Source of the DNA: Sipunculus nudus
Taxonomy: Eukaryota > Annelida > Sipuncula > Golfingiida > Sipunculidae
Direction of reading: 5' to 3'
NCBI GenBank assembly: GCA_026874595.1
Contig: CM049314.1
Span: 38,609,229-38,673,228 of the forward strand
Length of the DNA: 64,000 nucleotides
The position numbers and the translations under genes are program-made. Below the pieces are notes generated by a model. That model made no database searches. It saw only the letters and a program-made list of their open reading frames with translations, and was not told the DNA's origin. Of this stretch, positions 21,428 to 33,436 are shown piece by piece (positions within the stretch are counted from its first letter, which is position 1; each line of letters begins with the position of its first letter).

Positions 21428-24087
21428 AAGGAAACAGCATGACGTTCGTGAAGTACGTTTTGGTGAATGGTTCATTCATAACCTTATCCTTTGTTAACTG
21501 ACCCAGAGTTATCACTTCTGACTTGCAGCCGAAATTGGCTAAATTGTAACGCATGTAACGCAGGCAGTACAAGGAGGCTACGCAGCTGCTATGTTTGTCC
21601 ACCAGTAAATTTTGCCCATTGGTCAATCGCCTAACTTGTCTAGAGGTATCTTGACTACTACTCTGTCAATGTGTTAAGACTATTAAGTTAATTATGAATG
21701 AACACACGCAGCTGCATTTCGTAAAGGAGAAGGATCTCCGGGTTTTTTTTCTTACATTACCGACCGCATTCTCTTGCGTGAACCTAAGGCATTTTGAGGA
21801 TAAACTATATAAATTTAACATGATTTGCACAGACTCGTAAGTTTTATTTTCTTGACCAGAACAGTAACATACGTTGATGTTAAGTATTGATAATAAAAGG
21901 TGTGTGTTTGTGAGGCAAAATAATTACATCCGATCTCCACTTGTTGATGTTATTTACAGAAAACTAAAGCAGAGAAAAAAAATCATGAAAACTTTAAATA
22001 AAAAAACTTGTTTGAATTGTTCAATGTTAAATGAATTTCTTGAAAATTCCAAAGAATAACTGTTCAATGAATAACTTTGGCTATCATCACTTTGCCTTCA
22101 TCCTTAATTACTCAGTGCTAAGCTAAATGATGTTAAAACTAGGTATACGTTATTTAAACTAGATAATCTTCTTTGGTGTATCGGTATAATGTAGGTACGG
22201 GGAACAAAGGTACGGGGAACATAGGTACGGGGGCCAAAGTACGACGAACATAGGTCCGGGGAACATAGGGTAGGGAAACATTGGTGTCGGGGAACAATGG
22301 TACGGGAACAAAGGTTCGGGAACTAAGGGTACGGGGAACTAAGGGTAGTGGAACAGGGTACGGGGAACATAGGTACGGGGAACATAGGGTAGGGAATCAT
22401 TAATGGCGGGGAACAAAGGTATGGGAACATACGTTCGGGAACTAAGGGTATGGGGAACAGGGTAGGGGAACACAAGTATGGGGAACATTGGTACGGGGAA
22501 CATGGGGTACGGGGATCAAGGGTACGGGGAACTTATGGTAGGGGAAAAATAGAGCACGGTAAACATATTTAGTACGAGAAACATATATATGAAAACTTAG
22601 GTGACGGGGAACAAAGGTACGGGGAACATAGGTACGGAAATTTAGGCGAAGGAGAACAACCACAGGGGATAATAGGGTACGGGAACACAGGTGCGGGGAA
22701 AATAGGTAGGGGAACAAAGGTTTGAGGAACATAGGTACGGGGAACATAGAATCGGGGAACAAAGGTACGCGGAACATAGGTCTGGGGAACATAGGTTCGG
22801 GGAACAAAGGCACGCGGAACATAGGTAGGGGGAACATAGGTTACGGGAACATAGATGATGGGGAAGGTAGGTGACGGGGAACATAAGGAGGCTCCCACGT
22901 TTAGCAGCACAAAACACTGAACGCTCGTGTCTTCGCCCTGCACAAACATTTTTTTTTTTTAATTTTTTTCCATGAAATGCTTATAAATTATTGATTTTTT
23001 TATATCAGCTTGCCTGTGTACAGGCTGTAGCATTATTTCTTTGTTCATTGCTCTATCAATTTCTATGTTGAAACGAAACTGTAATGAATATGGTGTTGGT
23101 CATGTGCGTACTGTTAAGGTCTCAGTGCCATCTAGCGATCAGCCTGTGAAACAGAATTTCTGTAAAATACCTCTGTAAGTCATATAACTTAAAATAAACA
23201 GTGTGCTTCTTTTACCATAAAACCATATGATTAATAAATACGAACCGAAAGAAGGGAAACATTTTTTTATTTAATTAAAATTTTATTTTTGGTAAATAAT
23301 AATATGATAGAGGGGGAAAAGTTGACGATAATGATAAGTTGATTCATCTCGATCTTTTATGAAAAAACTTCCTGGCTACATTGGTAACCTTGAGCCGTAT
23401 AACGAGGGCAAGTATATTTTCTCCTTATATTTTTTTGAAAGCGTAGTATTAAATTTGTTTACTTTTTATCTTCGCATTGTATTATTTAAGTAATATTTGA
23501 TAGTCGAGTGTATGTTAAATTTATACATAATTAATTATACAATATGAATGGAAGCTTTTGACTCTGGTGATGTGGAACATTAAATTCTATTTTACAATTT
23601 TGTAAATTAAAAAAAAAATACCGTATTGTTTCCCAATTTTGCAGGAAAGAATTTGAAAGCTCTTGGAATCATCACAGGGGTCGCAATAGCAACAGCTTCA
23701 TCACCAGGGGAACCACTATCATTGTTCTTCGGTTGCTATGCACAAGAACCTGGCACCGGGGGCGTTGGACTCGTTCGAGTAAACAAATCTAAAGAGATCG
23801 TCCCACTGGTTGCTCCAAGCGGAGAAAAGGTGGAGGGTGGCAGCCTGACAATCCGTGGATCAGACAACATGTTTACAGATTGCGCTGTACCATCATCCAG
23901 CGTTAATTATCTTAAAGACCAAAGTGCACCTATCGGTAACGTGCAGGTAACCTTACAGCCTGATCCAAAATCCTCTGACGGAGGAGACAACGGCACCTGG
24001 CGTCTCTCGGCAACAACAGTGCCCGTTGTGTGTTGCGTCATATTGACATGTGTTTTGAACGTATTGACAGGGTGGATTATGTGTTAA
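19605..24087 (+). CDS. Putative GPI-anchored or single-pass surface protein, two coding exons
   Basis: Coding exons are 19605-20487 and 23645-24087. The donor is ACAG/GTATTC and the acceptor TTTTGCAG/GAAAG, both in phase 1, giving 441 residues. A likely 5'-UTR exon starts at 19544 after ATTTTGCAG. The N-terminus (MGITNWSVIFLYILDALS) is a plausible signal peptide. N-glycosylation sequons include NLT, NQS, NDT and NGT, and there are several cysteines. Residues about 417-441 are strongly hydrophobic and end at the stop codon; a small, polar SSDGGDNGT segment precedes them. This pattern fits a GPI-attachment signal or a tail anchor. I recognise no domain. Splice phase and length agree, so a real gene is likely. 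The function is unknown. A possible polyadenylation signal AATAAA lies near 24284. Confidence 0.75.
21322..21425. repeat. Paired TA microsatellites
   Basis: Two TA runs separated by a GTAGGTATATA-rich spacer, inside the intron. Confidence 0.9.
22190..22880. repeat. G-rich minisatellite, unit about 15-17 bp
   Basis: About 40 imperfect copies of a GGTACGGGGAACATA-type unit, with variants such as GGTTCGGGGAACAAA and GGTAGGGGAACA. Its strong strand asymmetry (G/A on plus) produces three long overlapping antisense frames of Val-Pro-Arg-Thr-type repeats, which are artefacts of the array. It lies inside the intron of the surface-protein gene. Confidence 0.9.
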
Positions 24088-24790
24088 TATAGTGGTATAT
24101 GTATGAAAATTTTAGAGAAGGCGATAACAACTGAAAAAGTAACACAATTGAAAAGAATCCTTTTTTGGATCTTGTGCGATTTTAATAGTTAATTTAGTTT
24201 ATTTAAACCTGCTTATGTAAGTACAATTTAATCGTAATATTTACTTAAATTGATGTCCCTTGATTCTCTACTATTTGTTCCCAAATAAACATTAGGCAAA
24301 TAAAATGAATATATGCAAACACTCACGCAAGATCCATATGCATATATATGAGCCACCTAAGCGTCAGTGTTTGATCCGTGTCTGACATGAAATTATCAAA
24401 ACCCAACACCCTGCATGCTTTCCGAAACATTTTGTACGTGATTTAAATAAAGTTGGATACCTATACACATTCATCGTTCTGTCAGGTTGAAGTACCTTAC
24501 GTGAGATCAGAGCACAAATTCACTACAGGATATTCAGATAAGTCCCTACTATTCGTCAAGCCAATGTCGACATATACCAGGCATTGTCTTTCGTAACAAA
24601 AGGTCACAAGTTCGAATCTCAACGAGGCTACCGTTGCAGATAAATGGTCTCCAACCCTCTGCCTGGTGCCGTTAGACAAAATTTTACTTTATCAAAAAAC
24701 GGATTATATAACATTTTTGTGTATTTTTTCTCCATCCTTATAGCAGATACAATATCAAATGCAAAACATAGACCTATGATTGTAATGTAA
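24088..24790. other. 3' flank of the surface-protein gene
   Basis: Contains AATAAA near 24284 and 24446 that could end transcripts. A tRNA-derived SINE remnant is possible at about 24520-24680, where AAGTTCGAATCTC resembles a Pol III B box; the A box is not convincing. Confidence 0.35.
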
Positions 24791-24799
24791 ATATAAGTT

Positions 24800-25690
24800 T
24801 CCATCTATCTGCCGTGCCATTCATTCGTTAACAATGCACAAACCGTAAACCCTAGATCTAAAATATCCAGGTAGTCCATCATAAATATTCTTGGCCACCT
24901 TTTATTTTTCTCATTTTTCCATATTTTTTTCTCTATTTTTTAGACTTTCAAATGAAGGTGTCCAAACAACAGGGCACACACCCAGGGAATCAGAGCACAA
25001 ATTGTATCCATTTGGCCTAGAATCTTCTAATATCACATTTACGGATGTCATTGGCAAATGTCTTTTGAATCGTGAAATTTTGTCACTGTGACCTATATTG
25101 TGTGAGTTAAAAAACATGATTTTTATTGCCAGATTTTTACAAATCAATGCGTTTGGAATTAGAACCTTCTAGATCATATTTCAAGGAGGTCCTTTGCAAA
25201 CAGATATTAGAAAATGATGATCTATTTTCTGTGAGCTACAAGCGAGAAAATTATTTTAAACACCCAGAAAGTCAGACAGGGCACAAATCTTAACTGTTTG
25301 GTTCAGCAAAGTTTTTCTGAATGTAAAGAGAGGTTATTGTAAAGTTTCCTTGGACGTCTGAAATAAGGTCAATGTGACATATCTTCTTCAAGATATGTGA
25401 AAGAACATGAATTGAGCACCTTAATAGAGAGATATTCATGGTTGGTTACAGGTGGACCTAGAAATTTCTAAATTAGCATCTAGGGAGTCACTATTACCTA
25501 TTTTCTAAGAAGTATCGGCAAAACGCATGATTTAAGTTCTTTTAAATCATTCTACCTATTGTTCAAGGTTCCTTATAAAATATTTTTCAGCAGATCATAA
25601 CATCAATAATTAATGCATGCGTCACCTGTAGGTCTTAAATTCAGGTGCAAGTCATGGCCCATGGACCATTTGTTTTCAACCGGATTCGAG
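24800..25690 (+). mobile_element. Divergent element of the 340-bp satellite family
   Basis: It shares blocks with the 52.9-55.7 kb array: TTCGTTAACAATGCACAAACC, then a CTAGAATCTTCTAA block, then the terminal GTCATGGCCCATGGACC and TTGTTTTCA, compared with GTCATGACCCACGGGTCAC and TTGTTTTCA at 55.72 kb. The shared terminus suggests one dispersed family carrying internal tandem units. Precise ends are not resolved. Confidence 0.5.
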
Positions 25691-26259
25691 ATGGACTCGG
25701 ACAGAGTCCTGGCCTCAGAGTCATAGTACAACTCCGAGTCCAGGCCTCCCGCATGCTAGTCCCTGGAAATGGGACTCGAATCCGGATTCGAATCCGGATC
25801 CTACCTCACGGATGTGTGTATACGCACTTAAACCCAAACCCCAACGCTTAGCAAATCAGATGCATCACATTTACAAGAAGTGGCACTGTTAAAAACAAAT
25901 ATTTTACCCATCAAGTTAACAGCTGAGAAGCACAAGTAAAACACAAATCTAGCTTTTAATATGGAAAAAAATAAAGTAAGCACACACGAATGTTAAATTA
26001 CATACTCAGCTCGTGAGTGTTATGTTAAATTACAAACCTCAAACAGGGGTTATGAGCAGGCTGTGAACAGTTCTATCACTTTGTTTTTTACCAGACATCA
26101 GCAGCGATGTGATAACCAACACGTTCTGATGATAGCTTGTTTGAAGTCCCTAAAGCCGCCTTTCCCGTCCATATATCAAAGGCTGGGCTGTTGGAAACAC
26201 ATTCGTATCGGCCTGTGGTGGATTTTAATTAGAAGAAAATGGAGTCACATTGTCAGAAA

Positions 26260-26412
26260 TAAAAGTTTCAAATATCCAAATATTTCGAGTATAACTGTTG
26301 TAATTAAACGGCGAATTTAATACACAAGGGAAATGTTTTAGGACTTCAAACAATTGTTTTAATTAAGCGGAAATTTAATTAAACCGGATATCAATTAAGT
26401 AGAACTGGCTGT
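26260..26412. repeat. TTAATTAA-rich MITE end fragment
   Basis: AATTAAGCGG and AATTAAACCGG blocks, ending in AGAACTGGCTGTAT. The ending resembles Tc1/mariner-type MITEs whose tips read CAGCCAGTTC, but I did not find the matching left end. Confidence 0.3.
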
Positions 26413-26828
26413 ATTCCCTTGGTAAGTGTGATATGAAGCTACATGTGAACATGCAACTAATTAATATTTGTTAAAATTATTATTATACATTTGTTATACA
26501 TGTATTTACATTTTATTTCTCTTTTCATACTATATCTTACACTTTGGTCTCCTGTCAAATTTTATCATAATCTTTTCACAATAAATTTTATTTTATTATT
26601 AAAAGCAGAGGGTATTAATACTTCGGGTAATATGACTTCAAGTTCGGGTTATGGGTTTACACAAATACTTTGTGAAAAGCTGTTCTCCAGCAAAATCCAA
26701 AGGAATCAGGAGAAAACAACACAAGTAATTCCGCCGTCTAACAGATGGCGCCACCACTGCACATGTGTGTCATGGAAGGCTTCACCAGCGCTAGCGAGTT
26801 GCATTTTCTGTATAACATCAATGAAACT

Positions 26829-27120
26829 TGTTGCTCCGCCAGGAGTGTATGCGTTCATTCCCGTTCTTGTGTGTTTGCGTATGCTTCTGTGTGTGTTTGT
26901 TCACAATATCGGCTAACTCATGCAATCGTGAACGGAATCCCATAAAAGTTTCATGGCACCTCAGGTATGGGCCATTGAAGAATCAATTAGATTTTCGTGT
27001 ATGTCCGGACCATTTTCTGAATCAAGCAAGGATTTCCAGGAATATTCATAAATGCACAATCGCATATGCACGAATGAACCTCGGAATAGACGCAAATTAG
27101 TGAATGCAAACTGGCCTCGT
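26829..27120 (+). repeat. Dispersed repeat (CTCCGCCAGGAG family)
   Basis: Begins GCTCCGCCAGGAGTGTATGC, then a GTGTGTTTGTTCACA stretch, and ends with ATTCATAAATGCACAATCGC, ATGCACGAATGAACC and GTGAATGCAAAC. These blocks match 9930-10220 in the same order and orientation. No coding capacity. Confidence 0.65.
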
Positions 27121-27239
27121 GCACCAGAAATATAAAAGTATGACAGTCTGTACGTCCGCAGATCGTTTCTGAGGTGATCACGTGGTGGAGTATTGCCGTC
27201 CTTAATTCTGCCGTTATAAATTATCTTCGTCTGAAAGTT

Positions 27240-28190
27240 TGCCTTTCCACAAGGAAATACGTGCGTTGAATTTATCGGGGTTAAATTTTGACATTAAGTC
27301 AATATATTAAGTCATTATAACGTTATATGAAGTCATTTAATATTTAGTTAGTATGAAGTTGGAATGAAGTAATGGGGGTTATGCTCTCTTAGCGTAAGCA
27401 TGAATAAGCATTATAAAGTAACTATTACGTAGGAAAATGTAACACGAAGTTAATATGACGTAGCATGGAGAAAACATTAAGTGACAAGGAATCATTATGA
27501 CATAACATGAAGACAATTTGGCGTAACATGAAGTCCATATGAAGTATAATTAAAAAATCGTGAAGTCAAACGGTGTGTTAAGATTTCAAATCAATATAAA
27601 CTTATTCTAAGTCAACCCCAAATAACATTCATGAACCCAATGCGAAGTGATTTAAAGTCAATCTGAAATAACATAAAATCAATGCGAAGTCATGGTGTCA
27701 ATATGCAATAACATGAAGTCAGTATGCAATGACACGATGTCAGTATACAGTGACCTGAAGTCAATTTGCAGTGATTTGAATTCAGTTTGCAACGACATGA
27801 TGTCAGTTTGCGGTGACAAGAAGTCTGTATGAAGTGATATGATGTCAGTCTGATGTAACATGGTCAGTATGAAGTGACGTTAAATCAGTCTGGAGTGACA
27901 TGAAGTCAGTTTGAAGTGACATAAGGTCAGTATGACACAACATGAAGTCAGTATACAGTGACTGGAGTTCAGTATGTTGTGACTAAGTCAATGTGAGATA
28001 ACATGAAGTCATTGTGACTTGACATGCAGCCTCTGTGAGTAACCAAGAAGTCAGTGTACAATATAATAAAATATCCTGAAAAAAAATCATGTTGCTAATA
28101 ATAATTTGCAGTCAATGTGAAATAAGATGAAGACAATATGGACTAACCTGAGACCAATTTGAATGAACATACAATCAAGGTTATTCATAG
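27240..28190. repeat. Degenerate GAAGTCA minisatellite, unit about 21 bp
   Basis: Many imperfect copies of a unit like ATGAAGTCAGTATGAAGTGAC. Where the 21-base register holds (27679-27861), the minus strand reads as a repeated Ser-Leu-X-Thr-Asp-Phe heptad; this follows from the array and is not a gene. The repeat decays at both ends. Confidence 0.8.
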
Positions 28191-30790
28191 GAAATATGGG
28201 AATTTGAACCCTACAACTGTTGAAGTAAAGCATTTCTCCCTTTTAGATGACGGACATTTTCTTCTAGCCAGTTTCTCGTTTGAGTTCGATACCTAGTTAG
28301 CTAAACCTTGAGTTTCAAGGTAAAAAATCGGCAAAAATACAGTATTTTTTAACCGGGTAACCTTTGAAGTATTGTATAGTCCCCGTCATGTTTTATATTT
28401 AAATTAAGTCAACAAAGTTCTCGAAAGAATTCGAAACTGGTGCCCTTAATCTTGAACGTAAATGTGATATCGCACAAAATATAGAAATATGAATAACATA
28501 ACCTTTGAGCATTGGATATCATTTCCCTCAACTTTGAGACACCAATTGTTAAAAAAAGTCTGGAATCAGTTTAAAAAATCATGATTTTGACCTTCCTCTA
28601 CAAGGACAAATAAGGCAGAATACAGGACTATTCTGAACCCCGCAGCTACTGAGGCACTGCATATGTTCTCTTTACTTTTAAATAACAGTGTCTTTCATAT
28701 CAAGTTTTGAAATGGAGGGACCATGGGAGGAGAGACCTGCTTGGTTGTGCGGCTACGAAATGGAAAGCCGCTTGCACACGTCCTTGTCAGCATACAAAAT
28801 TTGAAAAAAAAAATATCAGTTTAAATTTTCGCCAAACATCATCTAACCTGAAGATGCCAGTCATGAGGGAGATTTTGCTGTAATTAATAGGATACGGACT
28901 TTACATATATGTGACCTATACGTACGGTCAGAGGCCTGTCAAATTTGGTGTCACAAGGCCAAAGCTAAAGATGAATAATGATAAAGTTATCCTCATTTTG
29001 GTTTTTACTTTATATTGATTATTCAAGTTAACTCAATAAAGAAAGAACTTCAGGACAGGTGTTCGTTGCACAGGATCAGCTCTTGTTTACGTTAGCTCAG
29101 CAAACTTATATTTTGACATTAATTAACTGTGCTTCAAGCAGACATATATATATTTCTGTCATCCTACAAAGCTGTCACTACATTAGCAGAGAAGTTCTCC
29201 AAATGTCTGATTAGATCTGGTGGCTCTCAGTCCATAAAGCAATCGGTCACACTAGCTCAACGCTTTACTGGTCGTTTCCAGGAGGAGCGACACGTTCTGC
29301 CTATGCCAATGTAAAGGAATCGAGTATACAACATATTTTCTATATAAAAACCATTTTAGTTTGATCTGGTGTGGCAAATGGACACAGTGTATAGGTTGCT
29401 AATTGAAATGACTTTTATTTCTGCAATAATATAGGTTTTATGTCTGTTAAATAGACAAATGAAAAAAGATAAAGTAAACAATATTGAGTGGTTAATTGGA
29501 GTATATATTCGGTGCAATAATGATTTAGGCTACGTGTCACATAATTGGCATTCAAAGCGAATGCTAAAGGGATAACAAAAGAAGTGAAAACTAGACTCTC
29601 AGTTATTGAATATGTACATGCAATACATACCTGGATGACTAACGAAACCCTTTCAGATAAAGTATTTACACAGTTCCATCAAGGTTTGATTCGAGCATTT
29701 CGTAATGTAACTTTTTAATGCAAACCTATATCGTAGTTTTCACTAAATACATCTCAATATTCCTTAGCATTTGTATGAGTTTACATTTTATTTCACATAT
29801 TTTTCAGAATGCCTTCTACATAAATATACATACATAAGTATGGCAGTTAATGTAACTGAGCTTTTTATTACATAATAAATCTGTAAGTTAGCTCATTATG
29901 ACGGAGTTTTGAGTTTATGAAAATAGAAATTAATGTAAATTAAATGATGTAAATTTTGCTTTTGATATTAAACGTCAGTCTATAATTTAGGATTTAGACA
30001 ATACCACGTGGTACATGTGACGATCCCGAAAAAAAAATTAAAACCGCTTCCTTCAGGATTCTGTTCATATTGGCCTTAAGCATAGAATAAAATCACTCCA
30101 GGGATCGAAAATCCCCGTATGTGGAAATTCTATGTGATTCTTGTGTGTTTGCTAGAACGAAGATTGTTTTAATTATGTTCTTTTATTATACCTAAGGTTC
30201 TGTATCATGCCGTTCAGCATCCTGAGAGTGTTGCAACTGTTGAATATGCGTGGTAAATATAAATCATTTTTTTTGCACAGTTTTGTCATTCAACTTGGTC
30301 TCGAATTGCGTCGGTTCAGAATATTGTAGTTTAAACATATTGAATATACTGGAAAATCTATCAGATATTGGGTCATTCGCCAGCATTAAATAGCGACATC
30401 TATTGCCGAACAACTGAAATTAAGTGTTCAGGTAATTTATATCGACTATGAAAGATTTTTTTTTATATATAAAATGAATAAATAAAACAGTATCATAAAT
30501 AAGATTTTTGATATCAGAATGTTTAGAATAATATAGAGGTATAGTACTCGAACAAAGGCCGCCTAAGAATCATTTTTGTGCAATGATACAGAAGTTGAAA
30601 CAATAGTTTCGCAGGAGAAGACTATTGTAATCCTCGGTTTGAAATAGGCTTACTAATGGCTCAAAGACCAACTTCAGCTTTTTAAGACTCTACTAAAAAT
30701 TAATAAACCCAATCTATTCTTATACAATTGAAAGAACCCTACCCTAGAATAATACTTGTGAAAAGGCTAAAATTATGAGGTTTGTGTCCG
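28191..30790. other. Non-coding stretch, nothing firmly recognised
   Basis: A 61-residue frame at 29129-29314 has no recognised domain. There are no repeats with clear ends. Parts of 28.2-28.9 kb read like old dispersed repeat, but I could not define boundaries. Confidence 0.45.
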
Positions 30791-30799
30791 TAAAAAACA

Positions 30800-31345
30800 G
30801 GTCGATGTGGGTGGCACCTTAAATACTGTCTTTTCAAATATGAGTCATGTGACCAACACTTGCACAAAACTTGGTGATGCTAGCTCCTGTCGTTTCTGAG
30901 ATTATTATGTCAGTATGTTTACTTGGCCAAATGATTAAATTCAAATTCCTGTAACTCGGCTAAAATTCACCAAACCCAAACCATTTGAACAAACTTGAGG
31001 GAGCTTATCTTTGGGATTATTTCTGTGAAATATTGAACAATTTGGCTGAATGATTACAGAGAGGAAGATTTTCAAAGGTTTTTAGCTTTTCCCCCGTAAA
31101 ATGTAAGTTAATGCAGGTGGCGCCACAAATGCTCAATCCCACAATATTTGACATATGACAGATTTTTGCATAAAATTTGGGGATGCCAGCTCCTGCTATT
31201 CCTAAGAATTTTTAGTTAAAGTACTGATGACTGATGACCCTTGTACAGAGTGGCGTCACCAATACCTTAAATTCCTATATGAGTCAGGTGAGCAACATTT
31301 GCATAATAATTGATGAAGATAGCTCAAGCCGTTTCTGATACTGTA
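30800..31345 (+). repeat. Three imperfect direct repeats of about 90 bp
   Basis: Copies start near 30808, 31115 and 31250. Shared blocks are a GTGGC(A/G)(C/T)CACC-type start, a 'GAGTCA...GACCAACA...TTGCA' middle and a 'GATG(C/A)(C/T)AGCTC' end. They lie just upstream of the Harbinger relic and might be part of the same insertion. Confidence 0.5.
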
Positions 31346-31400
31346 ATTTTAGTATCCTTTTTTTGCCAAATGACTAAGTTCAGCTTCCTGTAATTCGACT

Positions 31401-32189
31401 GAGGAGTTCATGATGTGCTTTAATGTTCCCCATGCCTGTGGTGCCCTGGATGGGACACATGTTGCCATCAGAAAGACCCTCAAGACCGGAACCATCTACC
31501 ACAACTACAAAGGCTTCTAATCAATCGTCCTAATAGCGCTGGTAGATGCAGATTACAAATTCATGTGAATAGATGTTGGTGGTTTTGAAAACTTGTCTCA
31601 TGCCCAGATCTACAATCAGTCAGAACTGAAAGAATGCTTAGATAAAGGCTCCATTGGACTCCCTCCACCTTCATCCTTGCCAAATGATGTCCAGGACTAT
31701 TCCTATTTCCTTCGTTGAGATGACGCTTTCGGCCTTCGCCCATACCCCATAAAGCAATACTCATGCCGTCACCTGACAAAAGAAAACATGATTGCCAGCT
31801 ACAGGATCTCTAGAGCCAGACGTGTGGTCGAAAATGCCTTTGGCATTATGGCCTAGCGATGGTGAGTGCTTTTGTCCACAATGCAACAGATGCCAGGGAG
31901 TGTACATACCGTCGTTGAAGCTTGTGTGTGCCTTCACAACTTTATCCGTCTCCGAAACCCAGCCATTCAGATTATTCAACTGGAGGCTGAAGATGGTGCA
32001 CACAACCTCATCCCTGGTGCCTGGAAACAAAATGCCAACCTGCCAGACGTGGACGTCCACCGGGGAGGAAACAGAGTCACAGTTTTGGCCAAGAGACATA
32101 GCGACTATTTAAGGGATTATTTCAACAGCCCAGCAGGACGTTTGCCATGGCAGTGCTTGATCATTGGTGTACGTGTGCCATGCCATTAG
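31401..32189 (+). pseudogene. PIF/Harbinger transposase (HARBI1-like) pseudogene
   Basis: One reading frame from 31401 to 32189 carries the DDE_Tnp_4 domain in order. ACGALDGTHVAI holds the first catalytic Asp, and it is followed by YHNYKGF and [17 protein letters not shown] holds the second Asp, and [12 protein letters not shown] holds the catalytic Glu. CVCLHNFIRL and a C-terminal tail follow. Five in-frame stops interrupt it: after KGF, after KFM, before DDAF, after FGIMA, and two codons later. No net frameshift is present. The N-terminal helix-turn-helix part is missing upstream. The accessory Myb-like protein of Harbinger elements was not found. Non-functional. Confidence 0.9.
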
Positions 32190-32551
32190 AGGATGATTGA
32201 AGGACACAGTTTGATGTTTAATATCTTTTTTTATAATTCTTATATTTATCTAATATTACCGTTATGTTAAAACCAATGCAACAAATAATCAAAATAATAA
32301 AAGGTTTTGTTTGTTAAATAAAACTCTTCCAACTTGTATATGAAGTGAAGTAAGACATTGAGTAGGATATTTATTTAAGAAAACTATTTAATGTTAACAT
32401 GATTTTAACATGCACATGCTTATGTTTATGTACTTAAAGTTTATACTATTTCAGTCCGATTTCTAAAAATAAACATGGCATTATATGTATGATGATTCTC
32501 ATTTAATAAAGTAAATTCGCCATTAAAATTGCCATTTTGTTAATTTATAAA

Positions 32552-33206
32552 GAGGTCCAGTAAAGTTTACAGATTTATTAAAGTGGAAAATTGTCACATA
32601 TGTCGTGGACTTAATCTGCACAGCTTGGAGTGGCGAAGCGGAATGAGGACTGACAAGAACGTGCTAGGTTTTTTAACAGTCGGGCCTGGACGCGATTGCT
32701 ATTACGTTCCGCAAGCACTAAGGATGAAATGAGGACGCGGTCAGAACGAAGTGAACTCTCTGTGAACGAGGAGGTCGAGTTACAAACTAGTTAGAATGGG
32801 TTTGGTAGTATTTGAAACAAAGTAGAACTAGTTACGAACGGGTTTAAACTAACCATAGACGGGCCTGAATGCTTGGAAACGGAGTTCGCATGAGGTGAAC
32901 AAGCAATTTTACCTAATTTGAACGTACCGCGGACGGGATAAAGACGAGATGGACGTATTGAGGACTGTTTATGGACTACCAGGATCGTATTTTAGACATT
33001 ATTTAGCCAAAGTTATACGTTCTTCCTCGACCACAGCCCGTTTCCGATTTTTTTTTAGGACGGGGTAGGGCGTTTTTAGAACTAGTTTGATGTGACAGGG
33101 GCTTAAGTACTGAACCTGTTGAAGCTTTCATTTATCAGTTTACCGCTGCTCGCCGATTTCCATTAATTTGACATAAAGTCAACTTCAGCTGAGGTCCAGT
33201 AAAGTT
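32552..33206. mobile_element. Segment bounded by an exact 16-bp direct repeat
   Basis: GAGGTCCAGTAAAGTT occurs at 32552-32567 and again at 33191-33206. The interior is less AT-rich and full of GAAC/GGACG-type motifs. Possible inner inverted tips TGTCACAT (about 32594) and ATGTGACA (about 33093) were seen. It could be a non-autonomous element with decayed ends or an old tandem duplication. The class is unknown. Confidence 0.35.
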
Positions 33207-33264
33207 CCTTTTTAGTGGTTGCAATACCTGAAGTATATATTTTAGCGAATATGTTTATATTTTA

Positions 33265-33368
33265 CAGTGGCGGATCCAAAAATTCGCGAACATATTCGAG
33301 GGCGCTAATATTTGGTTGGTGGCTGATGGGTATTCTAAGTTCTCAAAAATTTTGTTTTTTTTTTTAAA

Positions 33369-33436
<68 letters not shown>

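Larger units (their letters stand above)
20488..23644 (+). other. Intron of the putative surface-protein gene
   Basis: About 3.16 kb bounded by GT and AG. It contains two TA arrays near 21325-21424, a C-run, and a G-rich minisatellite at 22190-22880. Short frames at 20716-20985 and 21874-22059 have no recognised domain. Confidence 0.7.

Noticed and set aside
22190-22880. CRISPR-like array
   Set aside because: Units are short, contiguous and variable with no unique spacers, in a eukaryotic intron. It is a minisatellite.
22442-22949. Three long overlapping minus-strand frames rich in Val-Pro-Arg
   Set aside because: All three frames are open only because the region is a minisatellite with a stop-free unit.
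24590-24625. tRNA gene suggested by AAGTTCGAATCTC
   Set aside because: No matching acceptor stem or T-stem could be formed; at most a SINE remnant.
31761-32112. Frames of 106-112 residues on both strands over the Harbinger relic
   Set aside because: These are shadows of the transposase frame, which alone gives family motifs.
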